Shown here: in pieces, positions 17,594 through 26,570 of the stretch | Layout: every line of letters begins with the position of its first letter | How positions within the stretch are numbered: the first letter of the stretch is position 1 | Source: SB25 sp050180705 | GTDB lineage: Bacteria; Bacteroidota; Bacteroidia; Bacteroidales; Tenuifilaceae | Reading direction: 5' to 3' | DNA: 64,000 nucleotides | Assembly: GCA_050180705.1 (NCBI GenBank) | Contig: JBFXDX010000009.1 | Span: 124,001-188,000 of the forward strand | Notes under the pieces: generated by a model | Database searches by the model: none | The model's input: the letters and a program-made list of their open reading frames with translations, nothing else | What the model was told of the DNA's origin: nothing | Translations under genes and position numbers: made by a program

Positions 17594-18610
17594 ATGCAAG
17601 GAAGAATTGAAAGTATTAGGGAAGAACTAAAGAATTTGAACCCTGTAAACCATGATGAAATAGAAAAGATTAGGGTATACCTTTTAGGTAAAAAAGGTGT
17701 TATCACAATGCTTTTCGACGATTTCAGAAATGTTAGTAAGGAAGAAAAAAAGAATATTGGTCAACTAATCAATACATTAAAAAACGAAGTTCAAGATAAA
17801 ATAGAGAACTGGAAACAATCATTAGCATCAAATTCTAAGAAAGATGTTAATATTGATTTAAGCTTGATGGAACCAAACCAAGAATTTGGAACAAGACATC
17901 CTATATCTCTAATTAAAAATGAACTGTACGAAACATTTAAAAAGCTTGGTTTTACAATATACGAAGGACCAGAAATTGAGGATGACTGGCATGTATTCTC
18001 AGCTTTAAACTTTCCTGAAGAACATCCAGCAAGAGATATGCAGGATACATTCTTCATTGAAAAAAATCCCGACATATTACTTAGAACGCATACTTCATCG
18101 GTTCAGGTTAGAAGTATGCAAAAGGAAAAACTACCTATAAGAGTGGTTTGTCCTGGTAGAGTCTTTAGAAACGAAGCAATTTCGGCACGAGCACACTGTA
18201 TATTTCATCAAATTGAAGGATTATATATAGATAAAAATGTTTCGTTTGCTGACCTAAAACAAACCCTACTATACTTCGCAAGAGAAATATTTGGCGAAGA
18301 AACACAAATAAGACTTAGACCCTCATTTTTTCCATTTACTGAACCCTCAGCCGAAATGGATGTTAGCTGCAAACTTTGCGGCGGTAAAGGTTGTTCGGTA
18401 TGTAAATATACAGGTTGGCTCGAGGTTCTTGGATGTGGTATGGTAGATCCTAATGTACTTGAACTAAATAATATTGATAGTAAAGTGTATTCAGGCTTTG
18501 CGTTTGGAATGGGATTAGAACGAATAGCAATGCTAAAATACCAAGTTAAAGATTTACGACTTTACTTCGAAAACGATGTTAGGTTCCTGAATCAATTTAA
18601 AAAATACTGA
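17594..18610 (+). CDS. pheS: Phenylalanine-tRNA ligase alpha subunit
   Basis: The 338-residue protein has the N-terminal coiled coil that binds tRNA and the class II catalytic core: motif 1 around GFTIYEGPEIEDDWHVF, motif 2 with PGRVFRNEAISARAHCIFHQ, and motif 3 with GFAFGMGLERIAMLKY. The CKLCGGKGCSVCKYTGW segment is the usual Cys-rich loop. It charges tRNA-Phe together with PheT, which is not in this window. It probably shares the cyclophilin gene's promoter. Confidence 0.96.
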   Translation: MQGRIESIREELKNLNPVNHDEIEKIRVYLLGKKGVITMLFDDFRNVSKEEKKNIGQLINTLKNEVQDKIENWKQSLASNSKKDVNIDLSLMEPNQEFGTRHPISLIKNELYETFKKLGFTIYEGPEIEDDWHVFSALNFPEEHPARDMQDTFFIEKNPDILLRTHTSSVQVRSMQKEKLPIRVVCPGRVFRNEAISARAHCIFHQIEGLYIDKNVSFADLKQTLLYFAREIFGEETQIRLRPSFFPFTEPSAEMDVSCKLCGGKGCSVCKYTGWLEVLGCGMVDPNVLELNNIDSKVYSGFAFGMGLERIAMLKYQVKDLRLYFENDVRFLNQFKKY

Positions 18611-18663
18611 TATACAGAGAACTAAAATTCATTTTTCTTGTTCAACAAAGTAAAATAAAGGGT

Positions 18664-19368
18664 ATGAAAGACGGTAGTACATACATATGTAAAACCTGTG
18701 CATGCGCATCATTTTCGGTTTTTAAAACATTAAATGATGAAGAACATGAATTATTGAATTCTAAAATAAAGTGTAATCACTATAAAAAAGGTGATATACT
18801 ATACCGAGAAGGAAGTAGAATAACAGGATGCTACTGTATTCAAAAAGGTGTTCTAAAAATATATAAAACAGGCGTTGATGAAAAACCACAGATAATAACA
18901 TTTGCTAGAACTGGCGATATTACTGGTTACAGATCTGTACTTAGTAACGAAATGGCCTGTACAACTGTAGAAGCACTAGAAGATTCTCAAATATGCTTTA
19001 TACCTTCAGATATAATCTTCTCATTAATAAAGAAAAATTCAGATTTTGCACTATCATTAATACAACTTACCTGCAAAGAATTAAATCAAGCTAATAGTTT
19101 TATAAAAGATATTGCTCAAAAAACTGTTAGAGAAAGACTTGCAGAAATACTATTAATGCTTTCCAATACATTTAACTTAGATAATGAAGGTTATATTAGC
19201 ATAAACCTTACAAGAGAAGACCTATCGAGTATAGTAGGTACAGCAACAGAATCAGTTATTAGAATACTAAGTGAATTTAAATCAGAAGGATTACTTGAAC
19301 TTAAAGGGAAAAAGATCAAAATTTTAGACATGAAGAAAATGAAACTAATTTCAGATTCAATATTCTAA
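18664..19368 (+). CDS. Crp/Fnr-family regulator with FNR-like cysteine set
   Basis: The 234-residue regulator has a cyclic-nucleotide-binding-type beta-roll (about residues 30-120), a dimerisation helix, and a C-terminal winged helix with recognition region LTREDLSSIVGTATESVIRILSEF. Cys9, Cys12 and Cys14 (CKTCAC) cluster at the N-terminus, and Cys111 in SQICFIP aligns with the fourth cluster ligand of E. coli FNR (MVCEIP). Binding of an iron-sulfur cluster and oxygen sensing are therefore likely, but inferred. It converges on ruvB, with no base between the stop codons. Confidence 0.85.
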   Translation: MKDGSTYICKTCACASFSVFKTLNDEEHELLNSKIKCNHYKKGDILYREGSRITGCYCIQKGVLKIYKTGVDEKPQIITFARTGDITGYRSVLSNEMACTTVEALEDSQICFIPSDIIFSLIKKNSDFALSLIQLTCKELNQANSFIKDIAQKTVRERLAEILLMLSNTFNLDNEGYISINLTREDLSSIVGTATESVIRILSEFKSEGLLELKGKKIKILDMKKMKLISDSIF

Positions 19369-20388
19369 CTAAAACAGCGATCCCTGCTCAGGAAATCTAT
19401 CAATTTTTAAATGTTTATAGGAAAGTTCAGTTACTTCACGACCACGAGGGGTTCTTTTTAAGAATCCCTCTTTTATTAAGAAAGGTTCATAAACCTCTTC
19501 AATTGTACCTCCATCCTCTCCTACTGCTGTAGCAATTGTATTGATACCAACAGGACCACCATTAAATTTATGGATTAATGTTCTAAGAATCTTATTATCC
19601 ATTTCATCTAAACCTCTTGAATCAATTTTTAAAGCATCAAGAGCATGAACAGCAATATCATAATTGATATTTCCATCACCAATTACCTGAGCAAAATCGC
19701 GTACTCTTCTTAACAGCGCATTAGCAATACGAGGAGTTCCCCTACTACGCAACGAAATTTCAACTGCAGCATCTTGATCTATAGTAATTCCTAAAATAGA
19801 AGAAGAACGCTTAAGAATATTAACAATAACCTCAGAATTATAGTACTCTAAATGAAAATTAATACCAAATCGTGCACGAAGCGGACTTGTTAACAACCCA
19901 CTGCGAGTAGTAGCACCAATCAAGGTAAAAGGATTTAACTCTATTTGAATACTTCGCGCACTAGGTCCTTTATCAATAATTATATCAATCTTGTAATCCT
20001 CCATTGCAGAATAAAGATACTCTTCAACCAAAGGACTTAAACGATGAATTTCGTCAATAAAGAGTATATCAAACTTATCGAGATTAGTTAATAACCCAGC
20101 TAAATCTCCAGGCTTTTCGAGAATTGGCCCTGAAGTTGACTTAATACTAACACCCAACTCATTTGAAATAATATTAGCTAACGTAGTTTTACCTAAACCA
20201 GGAGGACCATGTAACAATACATGATCTAAAGCTTCGCCACGAAGTTTAGCAGCCTGAACAAAAATTGAAAGATTTTTAATTATATCCTCCTGACCTTTAA
20301 ACTGATCAAAAACAGAAGGTCTAATCTGTCCTTCAAATTCTATATCCTTATAATTCTTATCGTTTCGTAAAAAATCAGACTGACTCAT
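19369..20388 (-). CDS. ruvB: Holliday junction branch migration helicase RuvB
   Basis: The 339-residue AAA+ motor drives branch migration with RuvA. Walker A is HGPPGLGKTTLA, Walker B LFIDEIHRL, sensor 1 GATTRSGLL and the arginine finger PLRARFG; the C-terminal winged helix contains EPFLIKEGFLKRTPRGR. Its start codon shares one base with the nadA stop (TAATG), so translation is coupled. Confidence 0.97.
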   Translation of the reverse strand: MSQSDFLRNDKNYKDIEFEGQIRPSVFDQFKGQEDIIKNLSIFVQAAKLRGEALDHVLLHGPPGLGKTTLANIISNELGVSIKSTSGPILEKPGDLAGLLTNLDKFDILFIDEIHRLSPLVEEYLYSAMEDYKIDIIIDKGPSARSIQIELNPFTLIGATTRSGLLTSPLRARFGINFHLEYYNSEVIVNILKRSSSILGITIDQDAAVEISLRSRGTPRIANALLRRVRDFAQVIGDGNINYDIAVHALDALKIDSRGLDEMDNKILRTLIHKFNGGPVGINTIATAVGEDGGTIEEVYEPFLIKEGFLKRTPRGREVTELSYKHLKIDRFPEQGSLF

Positions 20389-21365
20389 TATAACTTAAGC
20401 ATTCTTTCAATTGGTAACCGAGCTAAATCAATTAAAGAAGAATCAACAGTAATCTCTGGTAATTCATATTTAAGTGTCAAATATAACTTTTTTAGAGTGA
20501 TTAATTTCATAAAAGAACACTCGTTACAGGCACAAGTTGAATCGTTCGGAGGTGCAGGAATAAATTTCTTATTAGGATTGCTTTTCACCATCTGATGTAA
20601 AATACCTGCTTCTGTAGCAACAATATACTCTGTTGATGAATCTTTCTGTGTAAAACCTAATAAGTCCTGAGTAGATCCAATAAAATCGGCAATTAAAAGA
20701 ATTGGTTTCGGACACTCTGGATGAGCAATAAACATTGCATTTGGAAACTCCTTTTTCAGCCCTAAAATCTTATCTAACGAAAACTGATCGTGAACATGGC
20801 AAGCACCATCCCAAACAATCATATTTTCCCTATTAGTTATCGATTTTAGGTAATTACCCAAGTTTCTATCTGGAGCAAAAATAATAGGTTCTTCCTTTTG
20901 AATACTATTTATAACCTTAATAGCATTTGAAGAAGTACAGCACAAATCCGATAAACTTTTAATATCAGCAGTAGTATTAACATAGGTAACAACCTTATGA
21001 TTTGGATATTTCGAAATAAACTCTTTAAAGTCTTCGTATTTACAACTTTCAGCTAAACTGCAACCAGCATTCAAATCAGGCAAAAGAACTTTACTACTGG
21101 GAGAAAGAATCTTGGCTGTTTCGGCCATAAACTTAACACCAGCAAATACAATAATATCAGCCTTTACATTCGATGCTTTTTGCGATAAAGCCAAACTATC
21201 ACCAACAAAATCAGCAATATCTTGTATTTCGGGATTTTCATAGTAGTGAGCCAGAATAATAGCGTTTTTCTCCTTTCTCAACTTATTAATCTCATCGACT
21301 AAATTTAAACTACTATCTAAACTTTCATCGATATAACCCAGTTTATTAACAATACTATTATTCAT
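20388..21365 (-). CDS. nadA: Quinolinate synthase A
   Basis: The 325-residue enzyme condenses iminoaspartate with dihydroxyacetone phosphate to quinolinate for NAD synthesis and needs a [4Fe-4S] cluster. The three cluster cysteines are recognisable in LNAGCSLAESC, WDGACHVHDQF and the C-terminal STCACNECSFMK. AHYYENPEIQDIADFVGDSL is the family N-terminal motif. nadB and nadC are not adjacent. It is the first gene of a pair with ruvB. Confidence 0.95.
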   Translation of the reverse strand: MNNSIVNKLGYIDESLDSSLNLVDEINKLRKEKNAIILAHYYENPEIQDIADFVGDSLALSQKASNVKADIIVFAGVKFMAETAKILSPSSKVLLPDLNAGCSLAESCKYEDFKEFISKYPNHKVVTYVNTTADIKSLSDLCCTSSNAIKVINSIQKEEPIIFAPDRNLGNYLKSITNRENMIVWDGACHVHDQFSLDKILGLKKEFPNAMFIAHPECPKPILLIADFIGSTQDLLGFTQKDSSTEYIVATEAGILHQMVKSNPNKKFIPAPPNDSTCACNECSFMKLITLKKLYLTLKYELPEITVDSSLIDLARLPIERMLKL

Positions 21366-21875
21366 TAATCTTTTAAATTTTTAAATAAATAAAACAGTAT
21401 GATTATTAATGGCTGTTAATTCAGTTCAAAACAAAATTGTAATTAGTTTGCAAAAATGCTTATTAAAATTGGTATAACAAATTGTTAACATCAAAAAGGA
21501 AGTAATGTTTACTGAAACACAGGCTAATTCAAACTTTATTAACAACTGTTAACTTAATAAACTGTTGAATTTTTTTCTTCTATTAACAACTCACTATGAT
21601 GTTGAAAAAGGCGGGGATAAGTTCTACCAAAAATGTACTTAATGCTATTGCATTTTCTGGATAAGTTTATATATAGAGTTAACAGGTCTCCCTCCAAAAA
21701 AATTTACTGAAAATAATCAACTAAAATTTCAACATTAATTTAACATCTAAAATAGGGTTACTAACAGGCATATATTTTGAGTTTGATATTTTAGAGAATG
21801 GGAAATATTATTCATTTCATTGAAACGATATCGAGATAAAACCTTTATTTTTGAAGAACCTAATATGCTGAAAAG
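21366..21875. other. 510-base intergenic region between divergent nadA and the Omp85-like gene
   Basis: No coding frame of note. It holds several GTTAAC/TTAAC motifs: GTTAAC near 21485, the imperfect inverted repeat TTAAC-AACT-GTTAA at 21539-21552, TTAAC near 21583 and GTTAAC near 21679. The leaders and promoters of both flanking genes must lie here. Only the rightward one is recognisable. Confidence 0.5.
21820..21853 (+). promoter_or_regulatory. Promoter for the Omp85-like gene
   Basis: A -7 box TATTTTTG (21846-21853) is preceded by TTG at 21820-21822, a spacer of 23 bases, slightly long for this phylum. The ATG lies 22 bases downstream. Confidence 0.5.
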
Positions 21876-22973
21876 ATGCACTTAAACAATACTATAGTAA
21901 GATCGTTTTCTGCTTCCCTTTTGATAATGAGTTTAATCGGAACTGTGAGTGGTCAGGTCGATTCTGCACAAAATTATACCGATAGCACAAAGAGATTCTT
22001 TGTGGCTCTTCCTATTGCATTTTATGGAGAGGAAACCAATGTGGGATTTGGAGCATCGGGAGGATATTACTATAGAAATGGTGATAATAAAATATCGAGT
22101 ATTCAAGGAAATGCTATTTATACACTAAAAAATCAGGTCAGTTTTTCTGTTCTTCCGAAGATATATACATCAACAAGGGACTTTTACTATTCGGGGCATT
22201 TAAAGGCGAATTACTATCCCGATAAATTCTTTGGAATAGGACGAAACACCAGCGACTCATTGGAAGAAAACTATACTTCGAAAGATATTTCTGTGCTTTT
22301 GCAGCGTCAGCGTATTTTCTTTAAGGTGATGATGATTGGTGTTCAGGCTCAGTTAAACTACTATCAGGTTCATGATATTAAGACAAACGGACAATTATCT
22401 CAGGGAGTTGTTGGGATGAACGATAAATTAACAACAGGTTTGGGATTGCTACTTACTTGGGACGATAGAGATAATATGTTCTACCCTTCCGAAGGAGAAT
22501 TTTACAAGGCATCGTTAATGGTATATAGTAAGGTGTTTGGAAGTGATTTGGATTTTACTCGATTGACTTTGGATTTAAGAAATTTCTATGGAATGGGAGG
22601 CGATCATGTATTTGCCTTGCAGGTTTATGGCGATTTGACTTGGGGTGATACCCCGTTTCAAATGATGCCAGCGCTGGGTGGAAGCGATATTCTTAGAGGC
22701 TACTATAAAGGACGATTCCGCGATAAGATGATGGCGTGTGCACAGGCCGAGTATCGTTTCCCGATATACAAATGGTTAAAAGGAACGGCCTTTTCGTCGG
22801 TTGGTGATGTTGCACCGGATATCGACAAATTTGATATATCCAAGTCGAAACTTTCGTACGGAGCAGGTTTGAGAGCACGAGTTAACCCGGTTAATGTTCA
22901 TTTGCGTTTCGATGTAGCATTTACTAACGATCGTGAACCTGCTTATTACTTTACAGTTACTGAGGCATTTTAG
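21876..22973 (+). CDS. BamA/TamA-family outer-membrane beta-barrel protein
   Basis: The 365-residue protein has a signal peptide (ending GTVSGQ) followed by alternating aromatic and hydrophobic strands typical of a 16-strand barrel. ALGGSDILRGYYKGRFRDK resembles the (V/I)RG(F/Y) loop motif of the Omp85 C-terminal domain, followed by QAEYRFPIYKWLKGTAF. No POTRA domains are present, so it is a barrel-only member, like many Bacteroidota surface antigen proteins. The role is unknown; export, adhesion or lipid handling are possible. The C-terminal Phe fits BAM recognition. Confidence 0.8.
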   Translation: MHLNNTIVRSFSASLLIMSLIGTVSGQVDSAQNYTDSTKRFFVALPIAFYGEETNVGFGASGGYYYRNGDNKISSIQGNAIYTLKNQVSFSVLPKIYTSTRDFYYSGHLKANYYPDKFFGIGRNTSDSLEENYTSKDISVLLQRQRIFFKVMMIGVQAQLNYYQVHDIKTNGQLSQGVVGMNDKLTTGLGLLLTWDDRDNMFYPSEGEFYKASLMVYSKVFGSDLDFTRLTLDLRNFYGMGGDHVFALQVYGDLTWGDTPFQMMPALGGSDILRGYYKGRFRDKMMACAQAEYRFPIYKWLKGTAFSSVGDVAPDIDKFDISKSKLSYGAGLRARVNPVNVHLRFDVAFTNDREPAYYFTVTEAF

Positions 22974-23002
22974 AACAGAGATTTAGCGTTATGATAAAAT
23001 AT

Positions 23003-23029
23003 AAAAGACCTCCACTTGGGAGGTCTTTT
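23003..23029. terminator. Bidirectional terminator between convergent genes
   Basis: An 11-bp perfect stem (AAAAGACCTCC / GGAGGTCTTTT) with a 5-base loop lies between the Omp85-like gene and the Xaa-Pro aminopeptidase gene. The A/T ends allow termination in both directions. Confidence 0.88.
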
Positions 23030-23054
23030 CGTTATATTCTTTTAGATGTGGAAT

Positions 23055-24440
23055 TTATAGCATTGTCGATTCAACTTCATCAACAGTAATAGGAATACGT
23101 TGACCAAGAATTCTGCAACCTTTATCGGTAATAAGAATATCATCCTCTAAACGAATTCCACCAAAGTTTGCATACTCTGCCAATTTTGCGTAGTTAATGA
23201 ACGACTCGTTAATTTTTTCTGATTTCCATTTTTCGATAAGCGCAGGAATAAAGTAAATACCTGGTTCAACTGTAACTACAAACCCCGATTGAAGACGACG
23301 TCCACAGCGTAAGTATGCTGTTCCAAATTGATCGGAGCGAGAAATTTCGTCATCGTAACCTACGTTATTTTCACCCAAATCCTCCATGTCGTGAACATCA
23401 AGTCCCATCATATGGCCAAGTCCATGAGGTAAAAATAATGCATGAGCACCGTTTGCAACAGCATCATCAACATCACCCTTCATTATTCCTAATGCAGAAA
23501 GACCTTCGACAATAACTTTTGCCGAGGCTTTGTGAACATCTAAATAAGGTATTCCTGGTTTTGAAATTTCAATAGCCTTGTTATTGGCAGCAAGTACAAT
23601 GTTGTAAATATCTTTTTGCTGTTGAGTAAACTTCCCTCCTACTGGAATTGTACGCGTAAAATCTGAAGCATAGTGCGAAACTGCCTCGGCTCCGCTATCG
23701 ATAAGCAGCATACGACCTTGCTGAAGAATTTGAGAATGGTCGTGGTTGTGGAGTGTTTCTCCGTTTTGCGAAAGAATAATTGGGAATGATGGCATTGAAC
23801 CATTGGCAATAGCTATACCTTCAATTGTACCCGCAATTTCGCGTTCCGAAACACCAACTTTTGCCATTTTCATTGCAGTTACATGCATTTTGTAACCAAT
23901 GGCACAAGCTTTCTCAATTTCCTCAATTTCACAAGCTTCTTTTATTGAGCGAAGGCTAATAATGGCCTTAACTAATTCTAACGAAGAATAAGTTTTGATA
24001 AAGGATTGATTAATGCCCAATAAACGCTCTAACGTTAATATATTCTCGGCACGATATGGCGGTATAATGTGTATTTTTCGTCCATGACGAATAGCGCGAG
24101 AAATAGTTAAACTTAACTCTTTTAATGGATGAGTAGAAAGAACTCCAACTTTTTCGCCAAGTTCTTTGAGTTTGGGTTGTGGACCCATCCAGATGATATC
24201 GTCAATATCGAAATCATCGCCATAAAGGCAATCTTTTCCATCCTCAATGTCGATAATACCAATTAAGTTTGGAATATCGAGACCAAAGAAGTAAAGAAAG
24301 CTACTATCCTGACGGAAGTGATAGGTGTTGGCAGGATAATTCATCGGGCTTTCGGTATTACCCATAATGATGGCAATTCCCGATTTAATTTTCTTTCGTA
24401 GTTTTAATCTACGTTCGATATAAACTTGCTTTTCAAACAT
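23055..24440 (-). CDS. Xaa-Pro aminopeptidase (M24B family)
   Basis: The 461-residue enzyme has the aminopeptidase P N-terminal domain (about 1-165) and a pita-bread catalytic domain. The five dinuclear-metal ligands are visible: Asp in LLIDSGAE, Asp in YASDFTRTIPV, His in LPHGLGHMMGLDVHD, Glu in VTVEPGIYF and Glu in GIRLEDDILIT. It removes N-terminal residues that precede proline. No signal peptide is present, so it is probably cytoplasmic. Confidence 0.93.
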   Translation of the reverse strand: MFEKQVYIERRLKLRKKIKSGIAIIMGNTESPMNYPANTYHFRQDSSFLYFFGLDIPNLIGIIDIEDGKDCLYGDDFDIDDIIWMGPQPKLKELGEKVGVLSTHPLKELSLTISRAIRHGRKIHIIPPYRAENILTLERLLGINQSFIKTYSSLELVKAIISLRSIKEACEIEEIEKACAIGYKMHVTAMKMAKVGVSEREIAGTIEGIAIANGSMPSFPIILSQNGETLHNHDHSQILQQGRMLLIDSGAEAVSHYASDFTRTIPVGGKFTQQQKDIYNIVLAANNKAIEISKPGIPYLDVHKASAKVIVEGLSALGIMKGDVDDAVANGAHALFLPHGLGHMMGLDVHDMEDLGENNVGYDDEISRSDQFGTAYLRCGRRLQSGFVVTVEPGIYFIPALIEKWKSEKINESFINYAKLAEYANFGGIRLEDDILITDKGCRILGQRIPITVDEVESTML

Positions 24441-24502
24441 GATTGAAAAATTAATTTTAGATTTGTTGCTCTAAAGGTAATGCCAAAACAGGAGAATTTC
24501 AA

Positions 24503-24898
24503 ATGATAAAATTCATAAAACATCATATTAACTCTATTCTATGGGCATTGGTAATCCTCATTCTTTGTGGGGCACCCTCATCTGGATTTCCTAAAATTGG
24601 TTTTTTAAACATTCCACATCTCGATAAAATTGTTCATTTTGGATTGTACTTTATATTTACCCTTCTTTTGGTTTCCGAGCATAATCCGTTAAGGTGTAAG
24701 CAAAATGTTACGAAGCAATCATTGATCGTTGGATTTTCTGTAGCGGTTATATATGGTTTGCTAATCGAAATGTTACAGTGGCTCGTTTTTACCAGTCGCA
24801 GTGCTGAATTTTTCGACTTTCTTGCAAATACAGTTGGAGCAACATTGGCGATTTTAGTTTATCGGTTGGTAAATAGGTATAGTAAAGGTTGGTTTTAG
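24503..24898 (+). CDS. VanZ-family membrane protein
   Basis: The 131-residue protein has four hydrophobic helices with the VanZ hallmarks: HLDKIVHFGLYFIFTLLL after the first helix, then an E-rich helix (YGLLIEMLQ) and an AEFFDFLANTVGATLA segment. The family includes a teicoplanin-resistance protein, but most members are of unknown function. A second, diverged VanZ-like gene lies at 53,278. It is divergent from the aminopeptidase gene. Confidence 0.8.
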   Translation: MIKFIKHHINSILWALVILILCGAPSSGFPKIGFLNIPHLDKIVHFGLYFIFTLLLVSEHNPLRCKQNVTKQSLIVGFSVAVIYGLLIEMLQWLVFTSRSAEFFDFLANTVGATLAILVYRLVNRYSKGWF

Positions 24899-25000
24899 AA
24901 TATTGTTATAATTTGCTGATCTATAGCGACTATACATTGTTTAATGATCAACATCAATGCACTTTTGATGCATTTTTCTTTTCACATTCTACTTTTTGTT

Positions 25001-25008
25001 TACCTTTG
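25001..25008 (+). promoter_or_regulatory. -7 promoter box of metK
   Basis: TACCTTTG matches TAnnTTTG. Transcription starting about 6-8 bases downstream would begin just before the first stem of the riboswitch at 25018. A -33 TTG is not clear. Confidence 0.62.
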
Positions 25009-25017
25009 TGAAATAAA

Positions 25018-25066
25018 TGTGGAGAGATTTGACTGATTGCAACCACAATAAATAAATGCTAAAGCA
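25018..25066 (+). promoter_or_regulatory. SAM-II-like riboswitch upstream of metK
   Basis: A 5-bp stem TGTGG / CCACA (25018-25022 with 25043-25047) encloses the loop with GATTTGACTGATTGCAA. It is followed by ATAAATAAAT, then GCTAAAGCAG. Order, spacing and the near-invariant blocks GATTT-A, TTGCAA and GCTAAA match the SAM-II aptamer, an H-type pseudoknot. CTG in the loop could pair with CAG at the 3' end. metK, which makes S-adenosylmethionine, is the natural target. The aptamer ends 68 bases before the ATG, which is long for the usual ribosome-site masking. GCAATC at 25078-25083 could instead pair with loop GATTGC (25035-25040). Confidence 0.8.
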
Positions 25067-25134
25067 GAAAAATTCTGGCAATCGCACAAACCTTCCCTTC
25101 GCATTTTTGTTAATCAACTAAAACATTAAATAAG

Positions 25135-26403
25135 ATGGGATATTTATTTACATCCGAAAGTGTATCCGAAGGGCATCCCGATAAGATAGCCGACCAAATC
25201 TCGGATGCTTTACTCGATGAGTTTCTACGCAGAGATCCTAATTCCAAGGTTGCTTGCGAAACACTTGTAACAACTGGGCTTGCCGTTCTTAGCGGTGAGG
25301 TTAAAACGTCTGGATATGTCGATGTTCAGGAAATTGCTCGTAGAGTAATCAAACGAATTGGATATACCAAGCAAGAGTATCGTTTCGACTCAGAGTCGTG
25401 CGGTGTAATTTCATCAATTCATGAGCAGTCGCCCGACATCAATCGTGGTGTTGTTCGCGAAACGGAGGAAAATCAAGGAGCAGGTGATCAAGGGATGATG
25501 TTTGGCTATGCCAATCGCGAAACTGATGATTACATGCCATTGTCATTGGTTCTTTCGCATGTATTGCTGATGGAACTTGCAAAAATCCGTCGCGAGGAGA
25601 AAGAGATGACCTACCTTCGTCCCGATGCAAAATCACAGGTAACTCTTGAGTACGACGATAATAACCAACCTGTTCGTATCCACACTATTGTGGTTTCAAC
25701 TCAGCATGATGAGTTTGATTCCAATGATGATAGAATGCTTGAAAAGATACGTATGGATGTTAAGAACATCCTAATTCCAAGGGCAAAAGCAAAATTTCCT
25801 GAGCGAGTTCAAAAACTTTTTAAGGACGATTATATTCTACATGTTAACCCAACCGGAAAGTTTGTAATTGGTGGACCACACGGAGATACGGGTTTAACGG
25901 GTCGTAAAATTATTGTAGATACTTACGGTGGTAAGGGTGCTCACGGTGGTGGTGCATTTTCCGGGAAAGACTCGTCGAAGGTAGACCGCTCTGCGGCTTA
26001 TGCTGCTCGTCATATTGCAAAAAATATGGTAGCTGCTGGTATCGCCGATGAGATTCTGATACAGGTTGCCTATGCAATTGGCGTTGCACAGCCAGTAGGT
26101 CTTTACGTAAATACCTATGGAACATCGAAAGTAAAACTAACCGATGGTGAAATTGCGCAAAAGGTTCAGAAAATTTTCGACATGCGTCCTGCTGCAATAG
26201 TAAAACGATTTGGTTTAAAGAATCCTATTTTTGAGGAAACTGCTGCTTATGGCCATTTTGGTCGCGACTACTATAAACGTGAGGTAGAGTTCATTGTTAA
26301 TGCCAATGGAAGTGGCGAAAAAGTAGAAAAGCGAGAGGTCGAATTTTTTACCTGGGAAAAACTCGACTATGTTGACACACTGAAAAAGGAGTTTGGATTA
26401 TAA
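25135..26403 (+). CDS. metK: S-adenosylmethionine synthase
   Basis: The 422-residue enzyme makes S-adenosylmethionine from methionine and ATP. The signatures are SEGHPDKIADQISDA near the N-terminus, the GAGDQGMMFGYA hexapeptide region, and the GGKGAHGGGAFSGKD loop with KVDRSAAY. The length is slightly above the 380-400 usual elsewhere, as in other Bacteroidota. It is monocistronic, with the riboswitch upstream and a strong terminator 24 bases downstream. Confidence 0.97.
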   Translation: MGYLFTSESVSEGHPDKIADQISDALLDEFLRRDPNSKVACETLVTTGLAVLSGEVKTSGYVDVQEIARRVIKRIGYTKQEYRFDSESCGVISSIHEQSPDINRGVVRETEENQGAGDQGMMFGYANRETDDYMPLSLVLSHVLLMELAKIRREEKEMTYLRPDAKSQVTLEYDDNNQPVRIHTIVVSTQHDEFDSNDDRMLEKIRMDVKNILIPRAKAKFPERVQKLFKDDYILHVNPTGKFVIGGPHGDTGLTGRKIIVDTYGGKGAHGGGAFSGKDSSKVDRSAAYAARHIAKNMVAAGIADEILIQVAYAIGVAQPVGLYVNTYGTSKVKLTDGEIAQKVQKIFDMRPAAIVKRFGLKNPIFEETAAYGHFGRDYYKREVEFIVNANGSGEKVEKREVEFFTWEKLDYVDTLKKEFGL

Positions 26404-26427
26404 TTTAAATTTCTTAGTAGTTATATA

Positions 26428-26457
26428 AAGCCTGACTTCAAAAGTTGGGCTTTTTTT
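26428..26457 (+). terminator. metK terminator
   Basis: An 11-bp stem, AAGCCTGACTT (26428-26438) with AAGTTGGGCTT (26442-26452), including two G-T wobbles, is followed by a run of T residues. Confidence 0.88.
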
Positions 26458-26570
26458 AATATTTAGATTGGAACAAAGTAGGGGTAAATTAAGTTTGAGT
26501 TGTCTTTGATAAAAGGACGAATTGCAGGATAAATGGTTATTATTTACCTTTATCTCCAAAATCAGTTTAA

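Noticed and set aside
21480..21685. Cluster of GTTAAC motifs upstream of nadA as an origin or regulator site
   Set aside because: The motif is simple and AT-rich, spacing is irregular, and no regulator is linked; kept only as a description of the gap.
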